This document shows positions 1 through 9,900 of a DNA stretch of 41,052 nucleotides, piece after piece. Position 1 is the first letter of the stretch. Every line of letters begins with the position of its first letter. Where the stretch lies: positions 1 to 41,052 of the forward strand of contig CAZRUA010000019.1 of NCBI GenBank assembly GCA_964603125.1, given 5' to 3'. This stretch comes from CAZRUA01 sp964603125. Its GTDB lineage: Bacteria > Bacteroidota > Bacteroidia > B-17B0 > Aurantibacillaceae. A program made the position numbers and the translations under genes. The notes under the pieces are model-generated. The model was not told where the DNA came from, made no database searches, and saw only the letters and a program-made list of their open reading frames with translations.

Positions 1-1
1 T

Positions 2-1243
2 AACAAAGACAATACAGGACAAGTTACCATAGAAGGAGGCAAATCAGGAGTAAACGGAAATGGACCAGGAGGAGGTTTAGCAGGATCTATTGGCCAAAAT
101 GGGTCTGGACCAAAACAACAATGTTTAAACAATGATGATGAAGCAGGAATGATTGGTTCTGGCGGTGGTGCTGGTGGCGGAGCTGGTGGAAGTTACGGAG
201 GATTAGGCGGAAATGGAGGTAACGGAGGTAATGGAACCAATGCATATCTTTCAACAGGTGTTAATGTTTCAACTGGTTTTGCGGTAATACCTGGCAATGG
301 CGGTAATGGCGGACTTGTTACTAGCATTTATGGAACTCCTTCCGCTACAGATATTGAGTTAGGCTCTGGAGGAGCTGGAGCTGGAGGTGGCGCAAGATCT
401 TACATACAAGGAACTAACGGTGGTAATGGTGGTAATGGCGGTGGAGTTGTTAAAATAACAGTACAAGATTCACTTATTATTACAGGTTTAATTTCAGCAA
501 ATGGTTCAAACGGAAATATAGGTGGTATTGGCGGAGACGGCGGTGTTACAGCCAAATGTTGCAGTGATGGTTGCGATGATTGCGGTGAGGCAAATCTTTC
601 GTGTGGCGCTGGAGGAGGCTCAGGTGGAGGTGGAGGTTCAGGTGGAGGAATTTATTTAGAGTGTCCTACTTACATTAATATAACAGGATTACTTTATGCA
701 AAAGGAGGAAATGGAGGAGCAGGTGGATCAAAAGGATATGGTGTTAGCTGTTCATATAGTGCTACTTTTTGCGGGACACAATCACTTACGAGTGGTAATG
801 GCAATGATGGTAATTTAGGTGGTGGTGCTGGCGGTGGCAGAATTAAAATTCTCACAACATCTTGCTCAGGAAATATAATTAACCCTATAACATCCGTTAT
901 TGGAGGTACAGGTTTTGCTTCAGGTTCAGCTGGAAGCTATAATTTAATTTGCACCAATACTAATTCATTAGAAGAAGTATCCGCATTTAATAAATTGAAT
1001 ATTTATCCAAATCCTAATTCAGGAAATTTCACTGTTCGATTTAAATATCCTCATTATATAAATGATGCCACAGCACAATTTTATATATATGATCTAAATA
1101 TGAAATTAGTAAAAACAAGTGCTTGCAACTTTTATACTTCTGAAGAAAACTCAATTGATATAGCCGATTTACCAAATGGAATTTACTTCCTAAAACTAAT
1201 ATCAAACGAAATCACCATAACTGAAAAAATCATTAAACAATAA
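2..1243 (+). CDS. Glycine-rich surface protein with T9SS type A sorting domain (5' partial)
   Basis: The reading frame is open to the left edge, so the true start lies outside the window; the ATG at 149 is internal to the same glycine-rich sequence. About 300 residues are dominated by Gly, Asn, Ser and Ala in GGxGGNGG-like runs, interrupted by short hydrophobic strands and a Cys cluster (CCSDGCDDCGEANLSC, near 553-603). The last ~85 residues form a T9SS type A C-terminal domain: LNIYPNPNSGNFTV near the start, a central IYDLNMKLV strand, LPNGIYFLKL, and a short basic end. In this family the domain directs export through the type IX system, followed by surface attachment or release. The product is probably an extracellular structural or adhesive protein. 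It ends 9 bp before the phoD start, so the two are probably co-transcribed. Its specific function is unknown. Confidence 0.85.
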   Translation, partial: NKDNTGQVTIEGGKSGVNGNGPGGGLAGSIGQNGSGPKQQCLNNDDEAGMIGSGGGAGGGAGGSYGGLGGNGGNGGNGTNAYLSTGVNVSTGFAVIPGNGGNGGLVTSIYGTPSATDIELGSGGAGAGGGARSYIQGTNGGNGGNGGGVVKITVQDSLIITGLISANGSNGNIGGIGGDGGVTAKCCSDGCDDCGEANLSCGAGGGSGGGGGSGGGIYLECPTYINITGLLYAKGGNGGAGGSKGYGVSCSYSATFCGTQSLTSGNGNDGNLGGGAGGGRIKILTTSCSGNIINPITSVIGGTGFASGSAGSYNLICTNTNSLEEVSAFNKLNIYPNPNSGNFTVRFKYPHYINDATAQFYIYDLNMKLVKTSACNFYTSEENSIDIADLPNGIYFLKLISNEITITEKIIKQ

Positions 1244-1252
1244 AACCTACTC

Positions 1253-3106
1253 ATGAAAAAAATTTTACTTAGTTCATTATTAATTGTTGCAAGCTTAAAT
1301 GCCTTTTCGCAAGAGCATAAAATAAGCTTACAAAGTTGCTTAGCACCATTTTATCATGGAGTAGCCTCTGGCGATCCACTTCCCACTAATGTAATTATAT
1401 GGACTAGAGTAACTCCTGACACAATGCAATTAGGAATGCCGGTTATTGTGAATTGGAAGGTTGCAACAGATACGGGTATGGCTAATGTAGTGCAAAGCGG
1501 GGTTTTATTAACTGACTCAACTGTTGATTTTACAGTAAAAATTGACGTATCAGGCTTAAACCCTAATACATTTTATTTTTATGAATTTCAAGTTGGATCA
1601 AATTACTCTCCTCGGGGAAGAACTAGAACGGCGCCCATTGGAAACAATGTAGATAGTTTACGTTTTGCTTTAACCTCTTGTGCAAACTTTGAAGCTGGAT
1701 ATTTTAACGCTTACGCAAGCTTACTTCAAAGAGAGGACTTTGATGCGGTTATTGCATTAGGCGATTATATATACGAATACAATACGGGTGGCTACGCCCC
1801 AAATGCCAATGTAAATAGACAATGGTCTCCAGCAAATGAAATTATTAGTTTAAGCGATTATAGAATGCGCTACTCAACTTATCATTTAGATGAAGATTTG
1901 CAAAGACTACATCAACAATTTCCATTCATAATTGTATATGATGATCATGAATTTGCAAATGACGCATGGATGAATGGTGCTGAAAATCATGACCCTGCTA
2001 ATGAAGGTTTATGGGGTTCAAGAAAAGGAATGGCAAAAAAAGCTTTCTTTGAGTGGCTTCCAATCAGACAAGTAAGTGCTACTAATCCATATCAAATATA
2101 TAGGAATATTAAGTATGGTGATTTATTAGATTTAATTATGCTGGATACTCGAATTGAAGGGAGAGATTTACAAGCTGGAACTAGCGGAGCTACGGTTACA
2201 GCAAATACCAGACAATTACTAGGCACTTCACAATTTACTTGGTTAACTAACAAATTAGATTCTTCGACTGCTACTTGGAAAGTACTGGGACAACAAGTTA
2301 TGATGGCTCCTTTAAAAATATTTGGTTCGGCTGTCAATGGTGATCAATGGGATGGTTACCCTGCCGAACGTGACAGAGTTTATAATCATGTCTTATCAAA
2401 TAACATTTCAAACCTAGTTGTAATTACAGGAGATATTCATTCGTCATGGGCAAACGATTTACCCACAGCTTCTTATAATGGTTCAACAGGTGGTGGATCT
2501 GCTGGAGTAGAGTTTGTTACTCCAAGTGTAACTTCACCTGGAATTTCTATACCACTTGGGGCTTCTGCAATTCAAGCTTCAAATAGCCATATTAAATACT
2601 GTGATTTAAGTAGTCATGGTTATGTAATTATGGACATAAACAAAAATAGAACTCAAGCTGATTGGTTTTATGTATCAACAATTGATACAAGAAGTCCGTC
2701 GTTCAGCTATGCAAAATCCTTTTCAGTAAATAACTTTCAACGTAAATTAAATTTAGTTAATTCTGCTGCGGTGCCTCGCAATTCTTTAAACTACATTAAA
2801 GCGCCTTTATGCCCAAGAACAACAGTTACTAGTACAAATTTCATTGAAAAAGCAGTTATTCTTTCTGCATATCCAAACCCAGTATCAGATTACTTAACCA
2901 TTCAAATGTATCAGCCAGCGCAAGGTGATTTATCGTTTGAAATTTTTGACATTTTAGGTAAATCAGTTTACAAACAAACTCAAACTGATGCTAACAATGG
3001 TGTTTTTAAATATTTTATTGAAACACAAAACTTACAAAGTGGGAATTATATTTTAAACATTAATGTTGCAGGGCAATCACAAAGACTTAAGTTCATTAAA
3101 AACTAG
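1253..3106 (+). CDS. phoD: PhoD-like alkaline phosphatase with T9SS type A tail
   Basis: 617 aa. A signal peptide (about residues 1-20, MKKILLSSLLIVASLNAFSQ) is followed by a PhoD N-terminal domain (FYHGVASGDPLPTNVIIWTR). The calcineurin-like/PhoD metallophosphatase core shows FALTSCANF, ALGDYIYEY, VYDDHEFANDAW, MLDTRIEGRD and VVITGDIHSSW, which carry the Asp, Asn and His metal ligands typical of the family. Residues ~535-617 are a T9SS type A sorting domain (AYPNPVSDYLTIQM ... SGNYILNINV ... RLKFIKN). PhoD enzymes are Ca/Fe-dependent phosphomonoesterases or diesterases that release phosphate from organic esters. Here the T9SS tail predicts secretion or cell-surface display. It sits 9 bp after the glycine-rich gene and overlaps the next gene by 44 bp. 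The PiT/porin cluster 8 kb downstream fits a phosphate-scavenging role. Confidence 0.93.
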   Translation: MKKILLSSLLIVASLNAFSQEHKISLQSCLAPFYHGVASGDPLPTNVIIWTRVTPDTMQLGMPVIVNWKVATDTGMANVVQSGVLLTDSTVDFTVKIDVSGLNPNTFYFYEFQVGSNYSPRGRTRTAPIGNNVDSLRFALTSCANFEAGYFNAYASLLQREDFDAVIALGDYIYEYNTGGYAPNANVNRQWSPANEIISLSDYRMRYSTYHLDEDLQRLHQQFPFIIVYDDHEFANDAWMNGAENHDPANEGLWGSRKGMAKKAFFEWLPIRQVSATNPYQIYRNIKYGDLLDLIMLDTRIEGRDLQAGTSGATVTANTRQLLGTSQFTWLTNKLDSSTATWKVLGQQVMMAPLKIFGSAVNGDQWDGYPAERDRVYNHVLSNNISNLVVITGDIHSSWANDLPTASYNGSTGGGSAGVEFVTPSVTSPGISIPLGASAIQASNSHIKYCDLSSHGYVIMDINKNRTQADWFYVSTIDTRSPSFSYAKSFSVNNFQRKLNLVNSAAVPRNSLNYIKAPLCPRTTVTSTNFIEKAVILSAYPNPVSDYLTIQMYQPAQGDLSFEIFDILGKSVYKQTQTDANNGVFKYFIETQNLQSGNYILNINVAGQSQRLKFIKN

Positions 3107-4970
3107 AAAAAAATTTAAAATTCTTTTTTTAGCTTTTTTATTTGTTGGCTTTTTTTTAACCAATTCATTTCAATCAATTGGAAATGATGAATTATGGAAA
3201 AAAATAGATTCGCGAGTAGTAACAAATTGTGAGAGCATTGTTAAACATCTTGATAGTATTACAATAAATGCATCGAATAGTATGCTTCAAAAAAAGCATT
3301 ACGAGCTTGCAAGAAAAGCATTTAAAGAAATTGAGTTTTACATTGAATACAATTTCCCATTCCATTCAAAATATTTTATTAATGGCCCTTTGGTTAATAA
3401 AGCCGAAATGGAATTTAGTTACAAAACATTTGTCCCACATGGCTTTCAAGTTATTGAAAGCTATTTATACTCAGCCCAAATTGACTCTAATATCAATTTA
3501 GCATACGAAATAACAATGCTAAAGCAAACAATAGAGTTTGTGAAAAACAAAAGTCGCTCAAAGCAATTTAAAGATTATATCGCTGTAGACATGATTCGAT
3601 TTGAATTGATTCGAATTATGTCGTTATACTTAAACGGTTATGACTGCACCATTAATAAACAAAATATTTCAGAGACCAGAAATATTTTGAACGGAATCAA
3701 AACAACAATTCAATCAATCGACTCAGAAAACGAAGAGCTTACAAATCAAATGATAAAGGCGGATAATTTTCTTTCAAAAAATAATGATTACAATGAATTT
3801 AACCGCTTAGAGTTTATTGTAAATTATTTAAAACCACTTTATGAAGGCACCTATGCACTATACGGAAAATATCCAGAAATGGAAAAAACAACCTCAGCCA
3901 TTAATATAAGAGATGAAAAATTTTATGGTTCAAATTGGCTGAACAACAATTATTTCTCAATCATTTTAAAAGACTCCTTACTATTAAAAAAACAAATAGA
4001 ATTAGGTAGTTTATTATTTTTTGACCCTATACTTTCAGGAAACAATCAGCGAGCATGCGCCTCTTGTCATCAGCCTAGCAAAGCATTTGCAAACAACAAT
4101 CAATTTGACCTCGCATTTAATAACACGGATAAGCTTCTTAGGAACACGCCATCTTTATTGAACTCACTATATCAAAAAGCTTTTTTTCAAGATGGAAGAA
4201 GTCTTCAAATTGAAGATCAGGCAAGTGATGTGCTTTTGAATCATAAAGAAATGTTTTCCACTCCAGAAGAAATTGTAAATAAATTAAAAAAAAGTCAAGA
4301 ATATAGAAATCTATTCAAACAGGCTTTTATAAACTCTGAAGATACTAGCATAACTTACTATGCCATACTAAAATCAATTGGCGAATATGAAAAAACTTTA
4401 ATTTCACTAAATTCAAGATTTGACAAATATTTAAGAGGCGATAAAACACAACTAAATATTGATGAAATAAGAGGTTATACTATATTTTCAGGCAAAGCAT
4501 TGTGCGGAAGCTGTCACTTTTTCCCACTATTTAACGGAACTGTTCCACCCTTTTACAATGACAATGAATATGAAGTAATAGGTGTACCAAAGGATTCATT
4601 AAATGAAACGATGGATTTAGATAGTGGAAGATATTTGATTTCAAGAAACCCAATTCATCTTTACTCATTTAAAACTCCTAGCATAAGAAACATAGATAAA
4701 TCAGCACCTTACATGCATAATGGAATTTACGAATCAATTGATCAAGTTATTGAATTTTATAAAAGAGGCGGCGGTTCAGGCCTTAAATTAGATATTCCAA
4801 ACCAAACATTACCCTTTGATTCATTACAACTTAATAAAACTGAAATTAGTAATTTAAAAAAATTCTTATTAACCTTAACTGACAATCAATTTGCCCCGAG
4901 AATTCCAAAAAAACTACCTCATGTTGAAATAAAAGGATTTGAAGAAAGAAAAGTTGGAGGAAATTACTGA
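3063..4970 (+). CDS. Di-haem cytochrome c peroxidase / MauG family protein with long N-terminal region
   Basis: 635 aa. Two c-type haem sites are visible: CASCH (C332, C335, H336) and CGSCH (C481, C484, H485). The C-terminal half shows typical CCP/MauG sequence: LGSLLFFDPILSGNNQRACA, RNTPSLLNSLYQKAFFQDGR, and APYMHNGIYESIDQVIEFY near the end. Family members reduce peroxide or oxidise substrates in the periplasm. Residues ~14-36 are a membrane anchor or signal segment (KKFKILFLAFLFVGFFLTNSF). Residues ~40-290 are a mostly helical region of unknown role, as in other long Bacteroidota CCPs. The ATG at 3063 is the only Met before the hydrophobic segment, so the gene overlaps phoD by 44 bp in another frame and is probably translationally coupled to it. 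The physiological substrate cannot be told. Confidence 0.88.
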   Translation: MLQGNHKDLSSLKTRKKFKILFLAFLFVGFFLTNSFQSIGNDELWKKIDSRVVTNCESIVKHLDSITINASNSMLQKKHYELARKAFKEIEFYIEYNFPFHSKYFINGPLVNKAEMEFSYKTFVPHGFQVIESYLYSAQIDSNINLAYEITMLKQTIEFVKNKSRSKQFKDYIAVDMIRFELIRIMSLYLNGYDCTINKQNISETRNILNGIKTTIQSIDSENEELTNQMIKADNFLSKNNDYNEFNRLEFIVNYLKPLYEGTYALYGKYPEMEKTTSAINIRDEKFYGSNWLNNNYFSIILKDSLLLKKQIELGSLLFFDPILSGNNQRACASCHQPSKAFANNNQFDLAFNNTDKLLRNTPSLLNSLYQKAFFQDGRSLQIEDQASDVLLNHKEMFSTPEEIVNKLKKSQEYRNLFKQAFINSEDTSITYYAILKSIGEYEKTLISLNSRFDKYLRGDKTQLNIDEIRGYTIFSGKALCGSCHFFPLFNGTVPPFYNDNEYEVIGVPKDSLNETMDLDSGRYLISRNPIHLYSFKTPSIRNIDKSAPYMHNGIYESIDQVIEFYKRGGGSGLKLDIPNQTLPFDSLQLNKTEISNLKKFLLTLTDNQFAPRIPKKLPHVEIKGFEERKVGGNY

Positions 4971-5285
4971 AATATATTTTATCTTGAGATAAATAATCCT
5001 TCTGTAAACAAATCTTTAATTAAGCTGAATTAACAAATAATAAAGGCTAATTAACCATTTAACTCTACCAATTTAGGAAATGATATAATTACTTCAATAA
5101 ATTTAAAATAGTAACCTTTGAATTTATCACTTAATTAATATCTTATTAAAATGCACTTAAGAAACAAGGTCTATTTTTGACTTGAATAATTTGAAGGTCT
5201 TAAAATATTTTTAGGTATATATAATTAAGAAAAGTATTAAAAGCAGGTTAGCAGGGATATAAAATAAAATACTAAATAGATAGGT
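4971..5285. other. 315-bp AT-rich intergenic region
   Basis: No convincing gene is present. It contains a short hairpin just after the upstream stop (4978-4993, TTTATCTTGAGATAAA, no T-run), loose TTAAC-type words at 5030, 5051 and 5059, and one exact match to the Bacteroidota -7 element (TATTTTTG at 5172-5179). It probably holds the promoter of the SpoIIE-type phosphatase that starts at 5286. Confidence 0.5.
5172..5179 (+). promoter_or_regulatory. Candidate -7 promoter element
   Basis: TATTTTTG matches the Bacteroidota -7 consensus TAnnTTTG exactly and would give a leader of about 100 nt for the phosphatase gene at 5286. No good -33 TTTG was found at the usual spacing, so this is tentative in such AT-rich DNA. 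Confidence 0.3.
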
Positions 5286-6101
5286 ATGACAGATGAAAAG
5301 ATTGATTTAAAAACAGAATATGATAAACTATTTAAAAGCAATAATGAACTGCTAAATAGTATATATTATGCCGAATCTGTTCAACAGGGTATTTTACCAC
5401 AAGAAAGACATTTAAACAAAATATTTTCCGATTATTTTGTTATCTATCAACCACAAGGAATAATTGGTGGAGATTTATTTTGGGTGGGGCAAAAAGGCAA
5501 AACAAAGTATTTTGCTGTTGGCGATTGCACCGGACATGGAGTTAGTGGCGCTATGCTATCAGTGCTAGCTTTAAGCTTTTTAAATTACTTAATATTAGGT
5601 AAAGACTTTAAAATGATGGGAGAAGTTTTAAGTGAGTTGGATAAAAAATGGATTGAAACCTTTAATCATGATAGCGATTTAGTTTATAGTAACGATTGGT
5701 TGGAATTAGGATTATGTTCATTTAACGAAGAAACAAGAGAACTACAATTTGCTGGCGCTTTCAATAAACTTACGATTATAAACAATGGCAAAAGTTCTGA
5801 AATATTAGGAAATAAATTCCCTATTGGCGGTTGGCAACTCGAAAAAAGCAGAGTATTTACCACACACACTTTAAAACTAGAAGAGCCTACAAACATTTAT
5901 TTGTACTCCGACGGATTTAAAGATCAGTTTGGTTTCTTAACGCAAAAAAAGTTCAGTCACCGAAAATTTATTGAATTATTACAGTCTTTACAAGGCTTTT
6001 CATTACGCGAACAAAAGCAGATAATCAATAACACCTTAAAAAATTGGAAAAACAAACTCGAACAAACAGATGATATATGCGTATTAGGAATAAAACTTTA
6101 A
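5286..6101 (+). CDS. Soluble SpoIIE/PP2C-family protein phosphatase
   Basis: 271 aa with no membrane segment. A short helical N-terminus (residues ~8-35) precedes a SpoIIE-type phosphatase domain: SVQQGILPQ, IYQPQGIIGGDLFWV, VGDCTGHGVSGAML (Asp80), YLYSDGFKDQFG and a terminal QTDDICVLGIKL. These are the acidic metal-binding motifs of the Mn/Mg-dependent PP2C fold. The family dephosphorylates phosphoserine, often on anti-sigma-factor antagonists. Compared with the paralogue at 20655-22151, the usual DGMDIAL motif reads NDWLELGL, so the second Asp is replaced by Glu. That may alter metal use. The gene stands alone, with no anti-sigma or STAS partner nearby, so its target is unknown. Confidence 0.9.
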   Translation: MTDEKIDLKTEYDKLFKSNNELLNSIYYAESVQQGILPQERHLNKIFSDYFVIYQPQGIIGGDLFWVGQKGKTKYFAVGDCTGHGVSGAMLSVLALSFLNYLILGKDFKMMGEVLSELDKKWIETFNHDSDLVYSNDWLELGLCSFNEETRELQFAGAFNKLTIINNGKSSEILGNKFPIGGWQLEKSRVFTTHTLKLEEPTNIYLYSDGFKDQFGFLTQKKFSHRKFIELLQSLQGFSLREQKQIINNTLKNWKNKLEQTDDICVLGIKL

Positions 6102-6201
6102 TTTATATTTAAAATCACCAAGAATTAAATAATAAAGTTCCGTTTGTTTAACGAAAAGTATTAATTTCGATTACTTTTAAAATCAACTAAACCTTAAAAA
6201 C

Positions 6202-6690
6202 ATGAAAAAAATTATTTATTCTTTATCCTTTGCCGTAATGTTAGTAATAACTTCTTGTGGTGGAGAGAAACTATCCAATCCGCTTATAGGAAAATGGAAA
6301 TTATCAAAAATTGATATTGCAAAAGTTGACATTTCATCGGAAATGAATACGAAAGCAGATACTTTAGGAGTAACCGGGGTAGATACTGCAATGAAGACAA
6401 TGGTAAAGGGAATGGAAACTATGACAAATGCAATGACAGGGGTTGGTGAAGCCTTTGCTAATAGCTTTTTGAAAGGTTCGGTTTATACATTTAAAGATGA
6501 TGGTACTCTTGAAGTATCAATTTTATTTGGAAGTCAAAAAGGAAAATATACTTTAAGCGCAGATAATAAAGATCTTAAAACTTCCGTTGATGGAAAGGAA
6601 GAAAATTTTAAAGTTGCTTCAGTCAATCAAACAGAATTAATTTTAACAGCATCATCAGGCGAATCATGGATATTTGCTTCGAATAACTAA
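6202..6690 (+). CDS. Small lipoprotein with lipocalin-like domain
   Basis: 162 aa. It starts with a lipoprotein signal peptide: MKKIIYSLSFAVMLVITSCGG, with a lipobox ITSC and Cys19 as the predicted lipidation site. Residues ~26-160 begin with PLIGKWKLSKIDI, the opening of lipocalin-like domains in Bacteroidota, and end with SGESWIFAS. A central insert (residues ~45-95) is rich in Met and Thr (MKTMVKGMETMTNAMTG) and is probably helical. The protein is expected to sit in the membrane facing the periplasm or surface. Ligand and function are unknown. The gene appears monocistronic and is followed by a strong terminator hairpin at 6709-6745. Confidence 0.8.
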   Translation: MKKIIYSLSFAVMLVITSCGGEKLSNPLIGKWKLSKIDIAKVDISSEMNTKADTLGVTGVDTAMKTMVKGMETMTNAMTGVGEAFANSFLKGSVYTFKDDGTLEVSILFGSQKGKYTLSADNKDLKTSVDGKEENFKVASVNQTELILTASSGESWIFASNN

Positions 6691-6708
6691 ATAATGACCG
6701 TTTTAACT

Positions 6709-6745
6709 AAAAAGCACATTGTTTTTAAAAACAATGTGCTTTTTT
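6709..6745 (+). terminator. Rho-independent terminator after lipoprotein gene
   Basis: This is a perfect 18-bp inverted repeat (AAAAAGCACATTGTTTTT at 6709-6726, reverse complement at 6727-6744). The core GCACATTG/CAATGTGC is closed by A/T runs and ends in a T tract. Because the arms are A-rich and T-rich it could work in both directions. Confidence 0.85.
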
Positions 6746-6855
6746 ATATCCATTCGATTGCATAACCTTAAAATCCCTTGAATCCTTAAAATATTTTAAA
6801 ATTGAGCAAACTAAAAGAATAACAGTTCGGTAATATTTACTTATCTTAGTATTGT

Positions 6856-6863
6856 TATTTTTG
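6856..6863 (+). promoter_or_regulatory. Candidate -7 element for the 69-aa-repeat T9SS protein
   Basis: TATTTTTG matches TAnnTTTG exactly, 62 bp before the ATG at 6925. The corresponding -33 position has no clear TTTG, so support is moderate. Confidence 0.4.
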
Positions 6864-6875
6864 CAGCTGAGATGA

Positions 6876-6926
6876 ATATCCTAGAAGGCTAATTGCCCTA
6901 AACCATTTCCAAAAAAATTAGGATAT
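6876..6926 (+). promoter_or_regulatory. Inverted repeat overlapping the start codon
   Basis: ATATCCTA (6876-6883) is exactly complementary to TAGGATAT (6919-6926), whose last two bases are the first two bases of the ATG at 6925. In the mRNA this 8-bp stem with a 35-nt loop would hide the translation start. The pairing is seen directly; a regulatory role is inference. Confidence 0.3.
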
Positions 6927-9900
6927 GAAATTTTGGCAAATAAAATTCACTTTTCTACTCTCATTAGTTATATCAAACTATGAGGGGCATGCACAAACAT
7001 TAATAATGAATGAAGTTTCTAATGGTCCTAGTGGTGCTCAGGAGTATGTTGAATTTGTTGTTGTAAGTAATTCCGTTAGTTATAATTGCACAAGCCCAAC
7101 CCCACCCTGCATTGATATTAGAGGATGGATTTTTGATGATAACAGCGGTTATCACGGTACGAGTGGCGTTGCAGCAGGAGCAGTTAGATTTTCTCAAGAT
7201 CCTTTATGGTCATGTGTGCCATTAGGAACCATTATTGTAATTTATAATGATGCGGATCCGAATCCTAGTTTACCAGCAAACGATTTAAGCATGGCTGATG
7301 GGAATTGCAAAATTATTGCTCCTATTAGCAGCACCACTTTATTTGAAAAAAACGCAACTACACCAGGTGCGGCAGCATGCTCTTACCCAGCAACAGGTTG
7401 GATTGCTGGTGGCAGCTGGACCAATACTGCTTTAGCAAACACATCCGATTGCGCTCGAATAGTTAATCTTGCTGGCTGCGAAGTTTTTTCAGTTTGTTAT
7501 GGTACAACTAATAATTTAAATAACCTTATTTATTTTTCTGGCGCTGGAACAGGTAATGTTTACTTTTTTAACGGAGTAGATCCGCAAAATCAAGTTAACT
7601 GGACATCAGGAAGCGCCACATCTATGCAAACGCCTGGCGCTCCAAATAATGCTGCAAATGCCGCATATATAAATCAGTTCAACAATGGCTGCTTACCTAT
7701 AACGCCTATTGTTGTGACTGCTACCTCCGTTAACGCCGGTTGTTCATGTAACGGAACAGCAACTGCATCGGCAACCGGCTCCATAGCTGGTTATACTTAT
7801 GTATGGTATGATGCTGCTTTTACGCCAATTGGACAAACCACAGCAACTGCAACTGGATTATGTGCAGGAACATATCATGTTATTGGCACTTCACAAATAG
7901 GTTGTAGCGATACAGCAACTGTTACTTTAACATCCACAGGGACAACAAGCGTTACTGTAAACTCAGCAACTATTTGCAATGGTTCATCTGCCAGCTTAAC
8001 GGCTAACCCTTCAACAGTTGGCGGAACTTACTCTTGGAGTCCAGGAGCACAAACTACACAAAGTATCTCTGTATCACCTACGAGCACAACAAATTACACA
8101 GTTACTTATACTTTAGCTGGATGCAATGCAACAGCAAGTTCTACAGTAACCGTTAATCCAATCCCAACTATCTCGGTAAATTCACCTACAATTTGTAACG
8201 GGCAGAGCGCAACATTAACAGCGGCTGGAGGTACTACATATTTATGGAATACAGGTTCGACAGCTAATTCATTAAGTGTTTCACCAACCTCAACCACTTC
8301 TTATACAGTTACTGGGACCAGCGCAGGGTGTTCAAACACAGCCATCGCAATAGTTACCGTTAATCCAATTCCAACTATCACTGTAAACTCACCAACAATT
8401 TGTAATGGACAGAGTGCAACTTTAACAGCTGCTGGGGGGACTACTTATTCTTGGGATACAGGTTCAACTGCTAATCCACTCAGTGTTTCTCCAACTACAA
8501 CAACTTCCTATACTGTTACTGCAACTATTGCGGGATGTTCCAATACTGCTATTGCAACTGTTACCGTTAATCCAATACCGACTATCACTGTAAACTCACC
8601 CAATATTTGTAATGGACAAAATGCGACATTAACAGCAGCTGGAGGCACCACTTATTCCTGGGATACAGGTTCAACAACTAATCCACTAAGTGTTTCACCT
8701 CTTTCAACAACTTCTTATACAGTTACTGGTACTAGTGCGGGATGCTCAAACACAGCTATTGCAACTGTTACCGTTAATCCAATACCGACTATCACTGTAA
8801 ATTCACCTACTATTTGTAGCGGACAGAGTGCGACATTAACGGCGGCTGGTGGAACTAATTACTCTTGGGATACTGGTTCAACTTCTAATCCATTAAGTGT
8901 TTCACCAACCTCCACAACTTCTTATACAGTCACTGGTACTAATGCAGGATGCTCCAACACAGCTATTGCAACTGTTACCGTTAATGCATTACCTATTATA
9001 ACTGTAAATTCAGTAACAATTTGTGCTGGTCAAAGTGCAACTTTAAATGCAATTGGAGGAACAAGTTACACCTGGAATACAGGAGCTACTATCGATTCTA
9101 TAATGGTTACACCATCTAGCTCTACTTCATATACGGTTATTGGTTCAGATGGAACTTGCATTAATTCAGCCACAGGAACAATAACAGTAAATTCACTTCC
9201 TATAATTACAATTAATTCTCCTACTATTTGTGTAGGACAGAACGCAAGCCTTAATGCACAAGGAGCAACAACTTATACATGGAATAATGGATCAACTCAA
9301 AATCCACTTATTGTTTCACCAACAAGTACAAGCACATATACTGTTACGGGCACAAGCTTAGGCTGTTCAGATTCAGTAATCGCAACTGTCACTGTTAACT
9401 CTATACCTAATCTTATTGTTAACTCTGATACAATTTGTAACGGACAAACCTCAACATTAAATGTTAGTGGAGGAACAAGTTATTTATGGAATACGGGGTC
9501 AACAGCCAACTCAATTAGTGTTTCCCCAACAGCAACAACAACTTATACGGTAATTGAAAACTCAGGTGTATGCACCGATACTGCATTTGCAACTGTAACA
9601 GTAATCGCAAATCCCACATTAATACTAAATGCACCAAATGTATGCCTAGGTCAAAGTGTAACAATATCAGCAAATGGAGCTACTTCCTATTTATGGAATA
9701 CAGGAGCAAGTTCAAGTTCAATTACAGTTAGTCCCATTTCAACAACAACATACACCGTTACAGGAACAACAGGCGCATGTTCAAGCACCAGCTCATTAAA
9801 TGTTGTAGTTAATAATCCCCCAATAGTAAGTGTAAACAATCAAAGCATTTGCCCAGGACAAACTGCTACATTAAGTGCTAGTGGAGCTAACAATTACATT

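Noticed and set aside
149..151. ATG at 149 as the true start of the glycine-rich gene
   Set aside because: The same glycine-rich frame is open back to position 2, and no signal peptide follows 149, so the gene is cut by the window edge.
5030..5064. TTAACA, TTAACC and TTAACT words before the phosphatase gene at 5286 as another Pho box
   Set aside because: Spacings are 21 and 8 bp, not 11. No -7-like element follows at the 20-nt distance shared by the other three sites, and the region is very AT-rich.
6144..6169. TTTG and TAATTTCG before the lipoprotein gene as a promoter
   Set aside because: The -7 word has a mismatch at a conserved position and the spacer is only about 15 nt, too weak to list as a feature.
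8106..8297. Antisense open frame within the 69-aa repeat array
   Set aside because: It is a compositional shadow of the T9SS gene with no independent coding signal.
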